A stretch of DNA of 44,600 bases from Streptosporangiaceae bacterium (GTDB lineage: Bacteria > Actinomycetota > Actinomycetes > Streptosporangiales > Streptosporangiaceae), in NCBI GenBank assembly GCA_025964715.1, contig JAOPYH010000027.1:1-44600 (forward strand), in the 5' to 3' direction. Positions 26,204-35,222 of the stretch are shown here, piece by piece. A model generated the notes under the pieces. It was given only the letters and a program-made list of their open reading frames with translations. It was not told where the DNA came from and made no database searches. How positions within the stretch are numbered: position 1 is the first letter of the stretch; each line of letters opens with the position of its first letter. The position numbers were made by a program, and so were the translations under genes.

Positions 26204-27121
26204 GTGAGCACACCCGCAAGCGCCAGCACGATTCACGACATCGGGTACCGGCACTATGAGGGCCCGCGCCTCGCACGGGCCTACGTCGTCCGGTCGCTGT
26301 TCGTGCACAACCTCCGTGCGGCCTACGGCCTCGGCCGGCCCACGCGCGCCAAGGTCATGCCGTTCCTGCTGTTCGCGATCATGCTGCTGCCGGCGGCCGG
26401 CAGCGTGGCGGTGCTGGCCATCACCAAGCAGCCGAGCACCCTTATCCGCTACTCCGCCTACGCGGTCAACCTCCAGCCGATCGTCGCCATCTTCCTGGCC
26501 ACGCAGGCGCCGGTCATCGCCTCCCGGGAGCTGCGCTTCCACGTCGTGCCGCTGTACTTCTCCAGGCCGGTCGGCGCCGCCGACTTCGTGCTGGCCAAGT
26601 TCGGCGCGTTCGCCACGGCGCTGCTCGCGCTCCTCGCGGCTCCGGTGACGTTGCTCTACATCGGCGCGCTCGTCACCCGGCCGCCGAAGGTGGCCGGCGG
26701 AGCGGCCATGCCCGGCGTCGGGGAACAGACACTGCACTACCTCGGCGGGCTCGCCGGGTGCGTGGTCTTCGCGCTCGTGCTGGCGGGGTTCGCCCTCGTG
26801 GTCGCGGCCTTCACACCCCGGCGGGGCTTCGGGGTCGCCGCGGTCATAGCGGTCTACCTGCTGAGCAACGTCCCGGTCGGCATCGTGCAGGCCATCGCGC
26901 TGGACAGCACGATGTACGACCTGGCCGGGTGGGCCGGGCTGTTCACGCCGTTCAACCTGGTCGACGGTGTCCAGGCGGGGCTGCTGCACGCCACACCGTC
27001 GACTCCGCAGGGCCCGCCCGCCGGCCTCGGCGGGCCGGTGTTCGCGCTCGTCTGCGCGGCCGTGGTGGCCGGTTCACTCGCGATCCTGTACGCCCGGTTC
27101 CGCAAGGCCGGGCTCTCGTGA
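26204..27121 (+). CDS. ABC-2 type transporter permease
   Basis: 305 residues from the GTG at 26204, with GAGCGGAGCGA upstream. About 50 residues of cytoplasmic N terminus (IHDIGYRHYEGPRLAR) precede about six membrane segments: near 51-73, 80-105, 125-150, 170-195, 200-225 and 275-298. ASRELRFHVVPLYFSRPV is the short loop typical of ABC-2 permeases. Works with the preceding ATPase. Its TGA overlaps the GTG of a tiny ORF. Confidence 0.88.
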   Translation: MSTPASASTIHDIGYRHYEGPRLARAYVVRSLFVHNLRAAYGLGRPTRAKVMPFLLFAIMLLPAAGSVAVLAITKQPSTLIRYSAYAVNLQPIVAIFLATQAPVIASRELRFHVVPLYFSRPVGAADFVLAKFGAFATALLALLAAPVTLLYIGALVTRPPKVAGGAAMPGVGEQTLHYLGGLAGCVVFALVLAGFALVVAAFTPRRGFGVAAVIAVYLLSNVPVGIVQAIALDSTMYDLAGWAGLFTPFNLVDGVQAGLLHATPSTPQGPPAGLGGPVFALVCAAVVAGSLAILYARFRKAGLS

Positions 27122-27192
27122 ACGCGAACATCCGCACGGCTCGCGTGCGCGCGATCATCCGCACGAAGCGATCCCCGGAGATGACCATATGA
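27118..27192 (+). CDS. Possible 24-residue coupling ORF
   Basis: GTG at 27118 overlaps the permease stop (GTGA). TGA at 27190-27192 overlaps the next ATG at 27189 (ATGA). The peptide is Arg/Ile-rich (NIRTARVRAIIRTKR core). It fills the gap between permease and second ATPase exactly, so it may keep ribosomes moving between the two cistrons. Expression is unproven; it may be chance. Confidence 0.3.
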   Translation: MNANIRTARVRAIIRTKRSPEMTI

Positions 27193-28100
27193 GCGTGCTG
27201 CAACTCGACCAGGTCTCCCGGTGGTACGGGAACGTCGTGGCGGTGAACGGGATCTCGATGACGGTCGGCCCGGGAGTGACCGGGCTGCTCGGCCCCAACG
27301 GCGCGGGCAAGTCCACGGTCATTCACATGATGGGCGGCTTCCTCGCTCCCTCGTCCGGCACGGTCGCGCTCGATGACGCCCCGATCTGGAAGAACCCCGC
27401 CGTCTACCGGCACATCGGGCTCGTCCCCGAGCGCGAGTCGGCGTTCGACTTCCTCACGGGCTCCCAGTTCGTGCTGTCGATGGCCAAGCTGCACAAGCTG
27501 CCGGAGCCCGGCGCGGCGGCCCAGCGCGCCCTGGCGATGGTGGAGATGGAGCAGGCCAAGGACCGTGTGATCGGGACCTACTCCAAGGGCATGAAGCAGC
27601 GGATCAAGATGGCCTCCGCGCTGGTCCACGATCCGTCGGTGCTGTTGCTGGACGAGCCGTTCAACGGCATGGATCCCCGGCAGCGGTTGCAGCTCATGGA
27701 TCTGATCCGGCGCATGGCCGCGGAAGGCCGGACGGTCCTGTTCAGCTCGCACATCCTCGAAGAGGTGGAGCGGCTGGCCAATCAGATCGAGGTGATCGTG
27801 GCGGGACGGCACGCCGCCTCCGGGGACTTCCGTGCCATCCGGCGGCTCATGACCGACCGTCCGCACCTGTTCGTGGTCCGCTCCTCCGACGACCGCAAGC
27901 TCGCCTCGGCGATCATCGCCGACGGCTCCGCGCGCAGCGTCCAGCTCGGTGAGGCGGGCCTGCGGGTCGAGGCAGTGGACTTCCGGCGGTTCACCTGGCT
28001 GCTGCCACAGGTGGCCCGTAAGGAGGGGGTGCGCCTGCTCGAGGTCTCCCCGGCCGACGAGTCCCTCGAGAGCGTGTTCTCCTATCTGGTGGCCTCGTGA
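27189..28100 (+). CDS. ABC transporter ATP-binding protein
   Basis: 303 residues from the ATG at 27189. Walker A GPNGAGKST, signature YSKGMKQRIKMASAL, Walker B LLLDEPFNGMDP and the His in SSHILEEVER are present. It resembles the first ATPase in plan, with the same kind of C-terminal extension. It is followed by its own permease gene. The four genes read as two ATPase-permease pairs in one operon, possibly one heteromeric exporter. Confidence 0.94.
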   Translation: MSVLQLDQVSRWYGNVVAVNGISMTVGPGVTGLLGPNGAGKSTVIHMMGGFLAPSSGTVALDDAPIWKNPAVYRHIGLVPERESAFDFLTGSQFVLSMAKLHKLPEPGAAAQRALAMVEMEQAKDRVIGTYSKGMKQRIKMASALVHDPSVLLLDEPFNGMDPRQRLQLMDLIRRMAAEGRTVLFSSHILEEVERLANQIEVIVAGRHAASGDFRAIRRLMTDRPHLFVVRSSDDRKLASAIIADGSARSVQLGEAGLRVEAVDFRRFTWLLPQVARKEGVRLLEVSPADESLESVFSYLVAS

Positions 28101-28134
28101 CCGGCACCGACGCCCTGAGAGGGATGAGCGACCA

Positions 28135-28851
28135 ATGAACGCGACCATCGCCTACATCACCTTCCGGGGGATGCTCGGCCGCAAGCGGGCGTTGCTGTTG
28201 TTCGTGCTGCCCGCGATGCTGCTTCTGCTCGCGTTGGCGCTGCGGCTGTTCGGCTACAACGACATCGACGTCTCGACGACCGTGCTGCAGCGTTTCGGGC
28301 TGGGCACGCTGCTGCCGCTGCTCTGCCTGATCGCCGGTACGGGCGTGATCGGCCCGGAGATCGATGACGGCCAGATCATGTACATCCTGACGAAGCCGAT
28401 CCCACGGCCGGTCATCACGATGACGAAGTACGTCGTCGCGCTCGTGCTGGTGGTCGTCTTCGTCGTCGTCCCCACCTTCGTCGCGGGGCTCCTGCTGACC
28501 GGGACGACCGCCGGGCTCGCACCGGCGTTCGCCGTCGGGACGCTGGTCGGTGGCGCCGCCTACTGCGCCGTGTTCGTACTCCTGGCGATCGCGAGCCGCA
28601 ACGCCGTCACGATCGGGCTGCTCTACGCCCTGGTGTGGGAGACCCTCGTCGGCAACTTCGCCCCAGGTGCCCGCACGCTGTCCATCCAGCAGTGGGCGCT
28701 TTCGGTGACGGACGCCCTGACGTCGGCCTCCACGGTGACCTCCGAGGTCAAGCTCGGCCTGGCCGCCGTGCTGCTCATCGTGGTGACCGTGGCCGGGGCC
28801 GTACTCGCAGCCGTACGCCTGCGCACGCTCTCGGTGGCCAGCGCCGACTGA
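28135..28851 (+). CDS. ABC-2 type transporter permease
   Basis: 238 residues from the ATG at 28135. About six membrane segments, starting LLLFVLPAMLLLLALAL and ending VLLIVVTVAGAVLAAV. The loop GPEIDDGQIMYILTKPIPRP between segments is typical of ABC-2 permeases. It is about 70 residues shorter than the upstream permease and not closely similar to it. Last gene of the transporter operon. Confidence 0.88.
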   Translation: MNATIAYITFRGMLGRKRALLLFVLPAMLLLLALALRLFGYNDIDVSTTVLQRFGLGTLLPLLCLIAGTGVIGPEIDDGQIMYILTKPIPRPVITMTKYVVALVLVVVFVVVPTFVAGLLLTGTTAGLAPAFAVGTLVGGAAYCAVFVLLAIASRNAVTIGLLYALVWETLVGNFAPGARTLSIQQWALSVTDALTSASTVTSEVKLGLAAVLLIVVTVAGAVLAAVRLRTLSVASAD

Positions 28852-28912
28852 ACCGGTCACGATCCGCGACCGGATGGTCACCCGGATGTACGACCGGTGC
28901 GGCCGCAGCGGC

Positions 28913-28925
28913 TAGTGTGGCCGCC
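28913..28925 (+). promoter_or_regulatory. Candidate leaderless promoter of glmS
   Basis: TAGTGT (28913-28918) ends 7 bp before the ATG at 28926, and no Shine-Dalgarno is present, so the transcript may begin at the start codon. No clear -35. No glmS ribozyme is visible in the 74-bp gap. Confidence 0.4.
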
Positions 28926-30821
28926 ATGTGCGGAATCGTGGGCTACGTGGGGGCCAAGCCCGCGCTCGAGGTGGTCATGGACGGGCTGGCCAGGCTGGAG
29001 TACCGCGGCTACGATTCCGCGGGCATCGCGATCGTGGCCGACGGCTCGCTCACCACGGTCAAGCGGGCCGGGAAGCTCGCCAACCTGCGCGCCGCACTGG
29101 CCGCGGGGTCCGCGCCGCCGCCCGAGACGGCACGGCAGGACGGGGCCGCCGGCCACGGCGGCACGGCGGGCGGCACCCTCGGCCTCGGGCACACCCGATG
29201 GGCGACCCACGGCGCCCCCAACGACCGGAACGCCCACCCGCACAGCGACTGCTCCAGCGCCGTCGCGGTGGTGCACAACGGCATCATCGAGAACTTCGCG
29301 GCGCTCCGCGCGGGGCTGGAGGAGCGGGGTCACGAGCTGGGCTCCGACACCGACACCGAGGTCGTGGCGCATCTGCTGGAGGAGGAGCTCCCGGACTCCG
29401 GCGGCCTGACCGAGGCGATGCGCCGGGTCTGCCGCCGGCTGGAGGGCGCCTTCACGCTCGTCGCCGCGCACGCGGCCGACCCCGGCGTCGTGGTGGGGGC
29501 GCGCCGCAACTCGCCTCTGGTCGTGGGGCGCGGCGCCGGGGAGAACTTCCTCGCCAGCGACGTGGCCGCCTTCATCGCCCACACCCGGGACGCGATCGAG
29601 CTGGGGCAGGACCAGGTGGTCGAGCTCCGCCGGGACGCGGTCACCGTGACCGGGTTCGACGGCGGGCCCGGCGCGGTGAAGGAGTACCACGTCGACTGGG
29701 ACGTCTCGGCGGCGGAGAAGGGCGGCTATGACTACTTCATGCTCAAGGAGATCGCCGAACAGCCGAAGGCGGTCGCCGACACCCTTCTCGGCCGGATCGG
29801 CGTGGACGGACGGCTCACCCTCGACGAGATGCGGCTCTCCGACGACGAGCTCCGGGACGCCGACAGGATCATCATTGTGGCGTGCGGCACGGCTCATCAC
29901 GCTGGAATGATCGCGAAATACGCCATCGAGCACTGGGCACAGCTGCCCTGTGAAGTTGAGCTCGCCAGCGAGTTCCGTTATCGCGACGCGATCCTCACCC
30001 GGAGCACGCTGGTCATCGCGATCTCACAGTCCGGCGAGACGATGGACACCCTCATGGCACTGCGCCACGCTCGCGAGCAGCGGGCGCGGGTCCTCGGCAT
30101 CTGCAATGTCAACGGGTCGAGCATCCCGCGCGAGTGCGACGGCGTGCTCTACACCCACGCGGGGCCGGAGGTGGCCGTCGCCTCCACCAAGGCCTTCCTC
30201 ACCCAGCTCGTCGCCGTCTACCTGATCGCGCTCTATCTCGCGCAGGTCCGCGGCACCAAGTGGGGCGACGAGGTCTCCGCCATGGTCCAGGTGCTCTCCG
30301 GCATGCCGGCCAAGGTGGCCGAGGTGCTCGAGAGCACAGAGCCGGTGCGGGCCCTCGCCCGGTCGCTCGCCGGCGAGCGCTGCGTGCTCTTCCTCGGCCG
30401 GCACGTCGGTTATCCCGTCGCCCTGGAGGGAGCGCTCAAGCTGAAAGAGCTCGCCTACATGCACGCCGAGGGCTTCGCCGCGGGGGAGCTCAAGCACGGC
30501 CCGATCGCGCTGATCGAGGAGGGCCTGCCGGTGGTGGTGGTGGTGCCGCCCCGAGCTCGCGGTGTTCTGCACGACAAGATCGTGTCCAACATCCAGGAGA
30601 TCCGGGCGCGCGGCGCCCGCACCATCGTGATCGCCGAGGTCGGAGACGAGTCGGTGGTGCCCTACGCCGACACCCTCCTCCGGGTGCCCGCGGTGCCGAC
30701 CCTGCTGCAGCCCCTCGTCGCTACCGTGCCGCTGCAGGTCTTCGCCTGTGAGCTCGCCACCGCGAGGGGCCACGACGTGGACCAGCCCCGCAACCTCGCC
30801 AAGTCGGTCACTGTCGAATAG
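28926..30821 (+). CDS. glmS: Glutamine-fructose-6-phosphate aminotransferase (isomerising)
   Basis: 631 residues; makes glucosamine-6-phosphate from fructose-6-phosphate and glutamine. Catalytic Cys2 in MCGIVGYVG; GHTRWATHGAPNDRNAHPH in the glutaminase domain; two SIS domains (CGTAHHAG and SQSGETMDT; then TKAFLTQLVAVY and GELKHGPIALIEEG). The end PRNLAKSVTVE is the conserved C terminus. An Ala/Gly/Pro-rich stretch of about 20 residues near residues 58-82, before GLGHTRW, is not usual. The frame is open upstream into the permease gene. Stop is TAG. Confidence 0.98.
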   Translation: MCGIVGYVGAKPALEVVMDGLARLEYRGYDSAGIAIVADGSLTTVKRAGKLANLRAALAAGSAPPPETARQDGAAGHGGTAGGTLGLGHTRWATHGAPNDRNAHPHSDCSSAVAVVHNGIIENFAALRAGLEERGHELGSDTDTEVVAHLLEEELPDSGGLTEAMRRVCRRLEGAFTLVAAHAADPGVVVGARRNSPLVVGRGAGENFLASDVAAFIAHTRDAIELGQDQVVELRRDAVTVTGFDGGPGAVKEYHVDWDVSAAEKGGYDYFMLKEIAEQPKAVADTLLGRIGVDGRLTLDEMRLSDDELRDADRIIIVACGTAHHAGMIAKYAIEHWAQLPCEVELASEFRYRDAILTRSTLVIAISQSGETMDTLMALRHAREQRARVLGICNVNGSSIPRECDGVLYTHAGPEVAVASTKAFLTQLVAVYLIALYLAQVRGTKWGDEVSAMVQVLSGMPAKVAEVLESTEPVRALARSLAGERCVLFLGRHVGYPVALEGALKLKELAYMHAEGFAAGELKHGPIALIEEGLPVVVVVPPRARGVLHDKIVSNIQEIRARGARTIVIAEVGDESVVPYADTLLRVPAVPTLLQPLVATVPLQVFACELATARGHDVDQPRNLAKSVTVE

Positions 30822-30850
30822 CGGCCGAACCCGCCTGGTCGCACACGGAA

Positions 30851-30881
30851 GCGGCCCCACCCGATGATCGGGCGGGGCCGC
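30851..30881 (+). terminator. Terminator-like hairpin after glmS
   Basis: GCGGCCCC (30851-30858) pairs with GGGGCCGC (30874-30881) and CCCG (30860-30863) with CGGG (30869-30872), with one A-C mismatch and loop ATGAT. The tail CGCGTTCGTGC is not T-rich. Confidence 0.65.
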
Positions 30882-31035
30882 CGCGTTCGTGCAATATAGA
30901 AGCCGGCGCGATGCCGGTGAACATAGACGCGTCTGAGGTCGGAGCGGACGGGCCGCGGCTGACATGGGGCGGCTGACGTGGCCCGGCGGACGCGCGCTCC
31001 TCGGCTGCGGAGAACTGATCGCGCAAGCACTCTAG

Positions 31036-31059
31036 CCCCAGCGGCCCCGGCCGCTGGGG
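31036..31059. terminator. Palindromic hairpin upstream of acpS
   Basis: CCCCAGCGGC (31036-31045), loop CCCG, GCCGCTGGGG (31050-31059), a perfect 10-bp stem followed by ACTCTTGGCT. It may end transcription from upstream. Confidence 0.5.
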
Positions 31060-31126
31060 ACTCTTGGCTCGATTGACACGACTTTTCTGTGCCTCCCGAG
31101 GCGCGCTGGCGTGGCACCCTGGACAC

Positions 31127-31480
31127 GTGATCGTGGGTGTGGGGATCGACGTGGTGGACGTGACCCGGTTCGCGAAGTCCCTGGAGCGCACGCCGGGACT
31201 GCTGGTCCGGCTGTTCACCGAGACCGAGCAGGGGCTGCTCCCGGTGTCGCTGGCCGCCAGGTTCGCGGCCAAGGAGGCCCTGGCCAAGGCGCTCGGCGCG
31301 CCGTCCGGCCTGCTGTGGACGGACGCCGAGGTCCGCAAGGCCGAGAACGGCCGGCCGTTCCTGCATGTCCAGGGCACCGTCGCGGCGGCCGCCGAGGAGC
31401 AGGGCATCACCGACTGGCACGTCTCACTCAGCCACGATGCCGGGATCGCCACGGCGGTGGTCGTCGCGGAGGCCCGATGA
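31127..31480 (+). CDS. acpS: Holo-[acyl-carrier-protein] synthase
   Basis: 117 residues from the GTG at 31127. It transfers 4'-phosphopantetheine to [18 protein letters not shown] has the metal-binding Asp8, and [14 protein letters not shown] the second conserved motif; [17 protein letters not shown] is the C-terminal strand. The open frame starts 63 bp earlier without a family match. acpS-nnr-alr is a common actinobacterial order. Confidence 0.96.
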   Translation: MIVGVGIDVVDVTRFAKSLERTPGLLVRLFTETEQGLLPVSLAARFAAKEALAKALGAPSGLLWTDAEVRKAENGRPFLHVQGTVAAAAEEQGITDWHVSLSHDAGIATAVVVAEAR

Positions 31481-31508
31481 ACCAGAGAGCCCAGGAGCGG
31501 AGCGAGCG

Positions 31509-32981
31509 ATGAGATGCGCGCATGAGGTGGCAAAGGTCCGGGCGGCCGAGCGGGCGCTCATGGCCCGGCTGCCCGAGGGCACGCTCATGCGGCGCGCCGC
31601 CGCGGGACTGGCGGGTGTCTGCGCCCAGCTGCTCCCGCGCCTGTACGACGCCCGCGTCGTCCTGCTCGTCGGCAGCGGCGACAACGGCGGCGACACGCTC
31701 TTCGCCGGCAGCCTGCTGGCGCGGCGCGGCGCGCGGGTCGAGGCCATTCTGAGCGGCTCGAAAGTGCACGAGGAGGGGCTGCGCGCGCTCCGGGCGGCCG
31801 GCGGCAAGGTCACGACCGACGAGGCGGTCATCGACGATGCCGACCTGATGATCGACGGACTGGTCGGCATCGGCGGCAAGGGGGCGCTCAGGGAGCCCTA
31901 CGCGAGCCTGGCCACACGGGTGCGGCAGACCCGCGCGGCGGTGGTGGCCTGCGACGTGCCGAGTGGGGTGGACGCCGACACCGGTGAGGTCCCGGGCGCG
32001 GCGGTCAAGGCGGATGTGACCGTGACCTTCGGCACCTACAAGCCGGGATCGCTGATCGACCCGGGCGCCGCCCACAGCGGCGTGGTGGAGCTGATCGACA
32101 TCGGGCTCGGGCCCTACCTGCCCGACCCGGACGTGGTGTCCCCGCGGCCCGAGGACATCCGGCCGCCACGGCCGGGTCCCGAGTCGGACAAGTACCGCCG
32201 GGGCGTGGTCGGCATCCTGGCCGGCAGCGATCGGTTCACCGGCGCGGCCGTGCTCACGACAGGCGGAGCCATCCGCGGCGGTGCCGGGATGGTCCGCTTC
32301 GGGTCCGTACCGGCGGTCGTGGACCTCGTCCGGCAGCGCTGGCCCGAGGCCATCACCACGGTGGTCCACCCTGGCGCGGAGCCGGACCTCGGCCGGCTGC
32401 AGGCATGGGTGGTCGGGCCAGGTCTGGGCACCGACGACCGCGCGGAGGCGCTGCTGACCGCCGCGCTGCGCACAGACCTGCCGGTGCTCGTCGACGCCGA
32501 CGGCCTGACCGTGCTGACCCGGCGACGTGACCTGTTGCGGCGGGCGGCCCCCACCGTGCTGACCCCGCACGCCGGTGAGCTGGCCCGGCTGCTCGGCGTC
32601 GAGCGCGCCGCGGTCGAGGCCCGGCGGCTGGAGTACACCCGCAGGGCGGTGGCCGACCTGTCGGCCGTCGTCCTGCTCAAGGGCTCGACGACGCTCATCG
32701 CGGAGGAGGACCGGCCGGTGCGGGTGAACCCGACCGGCACGCCGTGGCTGGCCACGGCGGGAACCGGCGATGTGCTGTCCGGGCTGATCGGTGCGCTGCT
32801 GGGCGCCGGGATGGCCGCGCTCGACGCGGCGACCGCCGGCGCCTACCTGCACGGGCTCGCCGCCCGCCTCGCCGTCTCGCCCACGGGGGAGGGGGAGGCG
32901 CCGATCAGCGCCTATGACGTCGTCACCGCACTACCTGGCGCGTTTCGTACCCTGTCTGGGAACACGAACGGGAGCCGATGA
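31509..32981 (+). CDS. nnr: Bifunctional NAD(P)H-hydrate epimerase / dehydratase
   Basis: 490 residues. The N-terminal YjeF-like epimerase domain carries LVGSGDNGGDTLFAGSLLA and VACDVPSGVDADTGEVPG. The C-terminal ribokinase-like ADP-dependent dehydratase domain has KYRRGVVGILAGSD, VLTPHAGELARLLG and ATAGTGDVLSGLIGA. It repairs hydrated NADH and NADPH. ATG at 31509 follows GGAGCGGAGCGAGCG. TGA overlaps the alr ATG. Confidence 0.95.
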   Translation: MRCAHEVAKVRAAERALMARLPEGTLMRRAAAGLAGVCAQLLPRLYDARVVLLVGSGDNGGDTLFAGSLLARRGARVEAILSGSKVHEEGLRALRAAGGKVTTDEAVIDDADLMIDGLVGIGGKGALREPYASLATRVRQTRAAVVACDVPSGVDADTGEVPGAAVKADVTVTFGTYKPGSLIDPGAAHSGVVELIDIGLGPYLPDPDVVSPRPEDIRPPRPGPESDKYRRGVVGILAGSDRFTGAAVLTTGGAIRGGAGMVRFGSVPAVVDLVRQRWPEAITTVVHPGAEPDLGRLQAWVVGPGLGTDDRAEALLTAALRTDLPVLVDADGLTVLTRRRDLLRRAAPTVLTPHAGELARLLGVERAAVEARRLEYTRRAVADLSAVVLLKGSTTLIAEEDRPVRVNPTGTPWLATAGTGDVLSGLIGALLGAGMAALDAATAGAYLHGLAARLAVSPTGEGEAPISAYDVVTALPGAFRTLSGNTNGSR

Positions 32982-34141
32982 GTGGTGATGACATGGCATG
33001 GGAGCCGGCAGACGTGACGAATGTGAACAGCCCGGCGCAGGCGCGCGTCGACCTCCAGGCGATCCGCGACAACGTCGCGCTGCTGCGGGAGCGGGCCGGG
33101 GGCACCGCGGTCATGGCGATGGTCAAGGCGGAGGCCTACGGCCACGGGATGGTCGAGGCGGCGGCCGCCGCCCTGTCCGGGGGGGCCACCTGGCTCGGCG
33201 TGGCCAAGCTGTCGGAGGGGCTGTTGCTGCGGGCGGCCGGCGTGCGGGCGCCGGTCCTGGTGTGCGTGGGCGTGCCCGGCGAGCCGTACGCCGAGGCGGT
33301 CACCGTGGGTCTCGATCTCACGGCCGGCACCCTGTGGCAGGTGGAGGAGATCGCCGCGGCGGCCGGCACGGCCGGCCGGCCCGCCCGGGTGCACCTGAAG
33401 GCCGACACCGGCATGTCCCGGGGCGGAGCCGGGCCGAGCGACTGGCCGGCCGTCGTGGACGCCGCGCTGGCCGCCCAGGCCGAGGGCCTGATCGACGTCG
33501 TCGGGATCTACTCGCACTTCGCCTGTGCCGACGCGCCCGGTGACCCGTCGATCGCACGTCAGCTCGGGGTCTTCAAGGAGGCCGTGGAGCTGGCGGAGAA
33601 GGCGGGCGTCCGGCCGGAGGTCCGGCACCTGGCCAACTCGGCCGCGATCCTGACCTTACCGGAGGCGCGCTACGACCTCGTACGGCCGGGCATCGCGGCG
33701 TACGGCCTGAGCCCCGTGCCCGAGCTCGGCGCGTTCGGCCTGCGGCCGGCCATGACGCTGACCGCCGCCGTCGCGGCAGTCAAGCGGGTCGCGGCGGGCA
33801 GCGGAGTGTCATACGGGCATACTTACGTGACCCCCAGGGAGACCACGCTTGCGCTGGTGCCGGCCGGTTATGGCGACGGGGTGCCCAGGCAGGGCTCCAA
33901 CCTGCTCGAGGTGCTCGCGGGCGGCCGCCGGCGGCGCATCGCCGGGCGCGTGTGCATGGACCAGTTCGTCATCGACATGGAGGACGAGGCCGTCTCCTCG
34001 GGGGACGAGGTGATCCTGTTCGGACCCGGAGACTCCGGTGAGCCCACGGCGCAGGACTGGGCGCGGGCGCTCGGCACGATCTCCTACGAGATCGTGACGA
34101 GGATCGGGTCACGGGTGCCACGGGTGTACGAGGGCCGGTAG
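32978..34141 (+). CDS. alr: Alanine racemase
   Basis: 387 residues; supplies D-alanine for the cell wall. PLP-binding Lys50 is in MVKAEAYGHG (a Glu replaces the usual Asp), and the catalytic Tyr is in GVSYGHTYVT. CMDQFVIDM and PAGYGDGVPR are typical. GGGAG precedes the ATG, and a TACCCT about 23 bp upstream may be a -10. Stop is TAG. Confidence 0.97.
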   Translation: MSGDDMAWEPADVTNVNSPAQARVDLQAIRDNVALLRERAGGTAVMAMVKAEAYGHGMVEAAAAALSGGATWLGVAKLSEGLLLRAAGVRAPVLVCVGVPGEPYAEAVTVGLDLTAGTLWQVEEIAAAAGTAGRPARVHLKADTGMSRGGAGPSDWPAVVDAALAAQAEGLIDVVGIYSHFACADAPGDPSIARQLGVFKEAVELAEKAGVRPEVRHLANSAAILTLPEARYDLVRPGIAAYGLSPVPELGAFGLRPAMTLTAAVAAVKRVAAGSGVSYGHTYVTPRETTLALVPAGYGDGVPRQGSNLLEVLAGGRRRRIAGRVCMDQFVIDMEDEAVSSGDEVILFGPGDSGEPTAQDWARALGTISYEIVTRIGSRVPRVYEGR

Positions 34142-34151
34142 AGGGGAACGC

Positions 34152-35222
34152 ATGAGCGGCGGATACAAGCGGCGGATAGGCATCGCCGGGGTCGTGGCCG
34201 GCCTCGGCGCGGCCGGCGTCGGAGTGGCGGTCGGCGTCCGCAAGATCGCCGTGGGGCGGGTCCGGCTGCGTCCCGACCCGGACCTCGAGGAGCCGTTCGG
34301 CCTGCTTCGGGGCACTCCCCTCCGGGTCCTCGCCGACGACGGCGTGCCCCTGCACGTGGAGATCGACGGCCCCGAGGACGCGCCCCTCACCGCGGTCTTC
34401 TGCCACGGTTACGCGCTGAACCAGGACTCCTGGCACTACCAGCGCCGTGATCTGCCGGGGACCCGCATGGTGTTCTGGGACCAGCGCAGCCACGGCCGCT
34501 CGGGGCGGAGCAAGCCCACCCACGCGACCATAGACCAGACCGGCGAGGACCTCTACGCGGTCCTGCGCGCGACGGTGCGGCCCGGGGACCCCGTGGTCCT
34601 CGTGGGCCACTCCATGGGTGGCATGTCGATCATGGCGCTCGCGCAGGCGCACCCCGAGCTGTTCGGCGACCAGGTCGCCGGCGTGGCCCTGATCAACACC
34701 TCCTACGGCGGCCTCGCCGAGATGACCTGGGGCCTGCCTCTCGTGCTGGCCAAGATGGTGCGGCCGCTCGCGTCCGGAGTCCTGCGCGGCCTCGGCCAGC
34801 GCGCCGAACTGGTCGACCGGACGCGCCAGGCCGGGGCCGACGTCGCCTTCATCCTCATCCGCCGGATGGGCTTCGCGGACAAGTACGTCAGTCCGACGGT
34901 CGTGGACTTCGTCGAGGAGATGATCCGTGCGACCCCGATCGACGTGATCGCGGAGTTCTACCCCGGGCTCATGGCCCATGACAAGAAGGCCTCGCTTGAG
35001 GTCATCAGCCGGGTGCCGACGCTGGTGCTCGCGGCCGGTGCGGACCGGCTCACCTCCGCGGCGCACGGCCGGGCCATCGCGGAGGCGATTGACGCGGCCG
35101 AGATGATCGAGGTCGCCGAGGCGGGACATCTGCTGCCGCTCGAGTACCCGGGCATCGTCACCGATGCGCTGCGCCGGCTCGTCGCACGGGTCCGGCCAGA
35201 GTCGCAGGAGCGCTCCGCGTGA
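34152..35222 (+). CDS. Alpha/beta hydrolase
   Basis: 356 residues. A basic N terminus and one hydrophobic segment (about residues 9-29) suggest membrane anchoring or a signal. The alpha/beta core has the oxyanion loop FCHGYALNQ, the nucleophile Ser154 in VGHSMGGM, an Asp near LVLAAGADRLTS and a His in EAGHLLPLEYP. Commonly found between alr and tsaE in actinobacteria. Substrate unknown. Confidence 0.92.
   Translation: MSGGYKRRIGIAGVVAGLGAAGVGVAVGVRKIAVGRVRLRPDPDLEEPFGLLRGTPLRVLADDGVPLHVEIDGPEDAPLTAVFCHGYALNQDSWHYQRRDLPGTRMVFWDQRSHGRSGRSKPTHATIDQTGEDLYAVLRATVRPGDPVVLVGHSMGGMSIMALAQAHPELFGDQVAGVALINTSYGGLAEMTWGLPLVLAKMVRPLASGVLRGLGQRAELVDRTRQAGADVAFILIRRMGFADKYVSPTVVDFVEEMIRATPIDVIAEFYPGLMAHDKKASLEVISRVPTLVLAAGADRLTSAAHGRAIAEAIDAAEMIEVAEAGHLLPLEYPGIVTDALRRLVARVRPESQERSA

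Larger units (their letters stand above)
30822..31126 (+). other. Gap between glmS and acpS with two hairpins
   Basis: 305 bp without a gene. A glmS terminator-like stem lies at 30851-30881 and a second strong stem at 31036-31059. A TTGACA at 31073-31078 has no good -10 at normal spacing. Otherwise I see nothing, including no tRNA. Confidence 0.6.

Noticed and set aside
30890..31030. tRNA gene in the glmS-acpS gap, including a possible amber suppressor
   Set aside because: No T-arm-like GGTTC-x-A-x-x-CC or cloverleaf can be made out in this or the other gaps.
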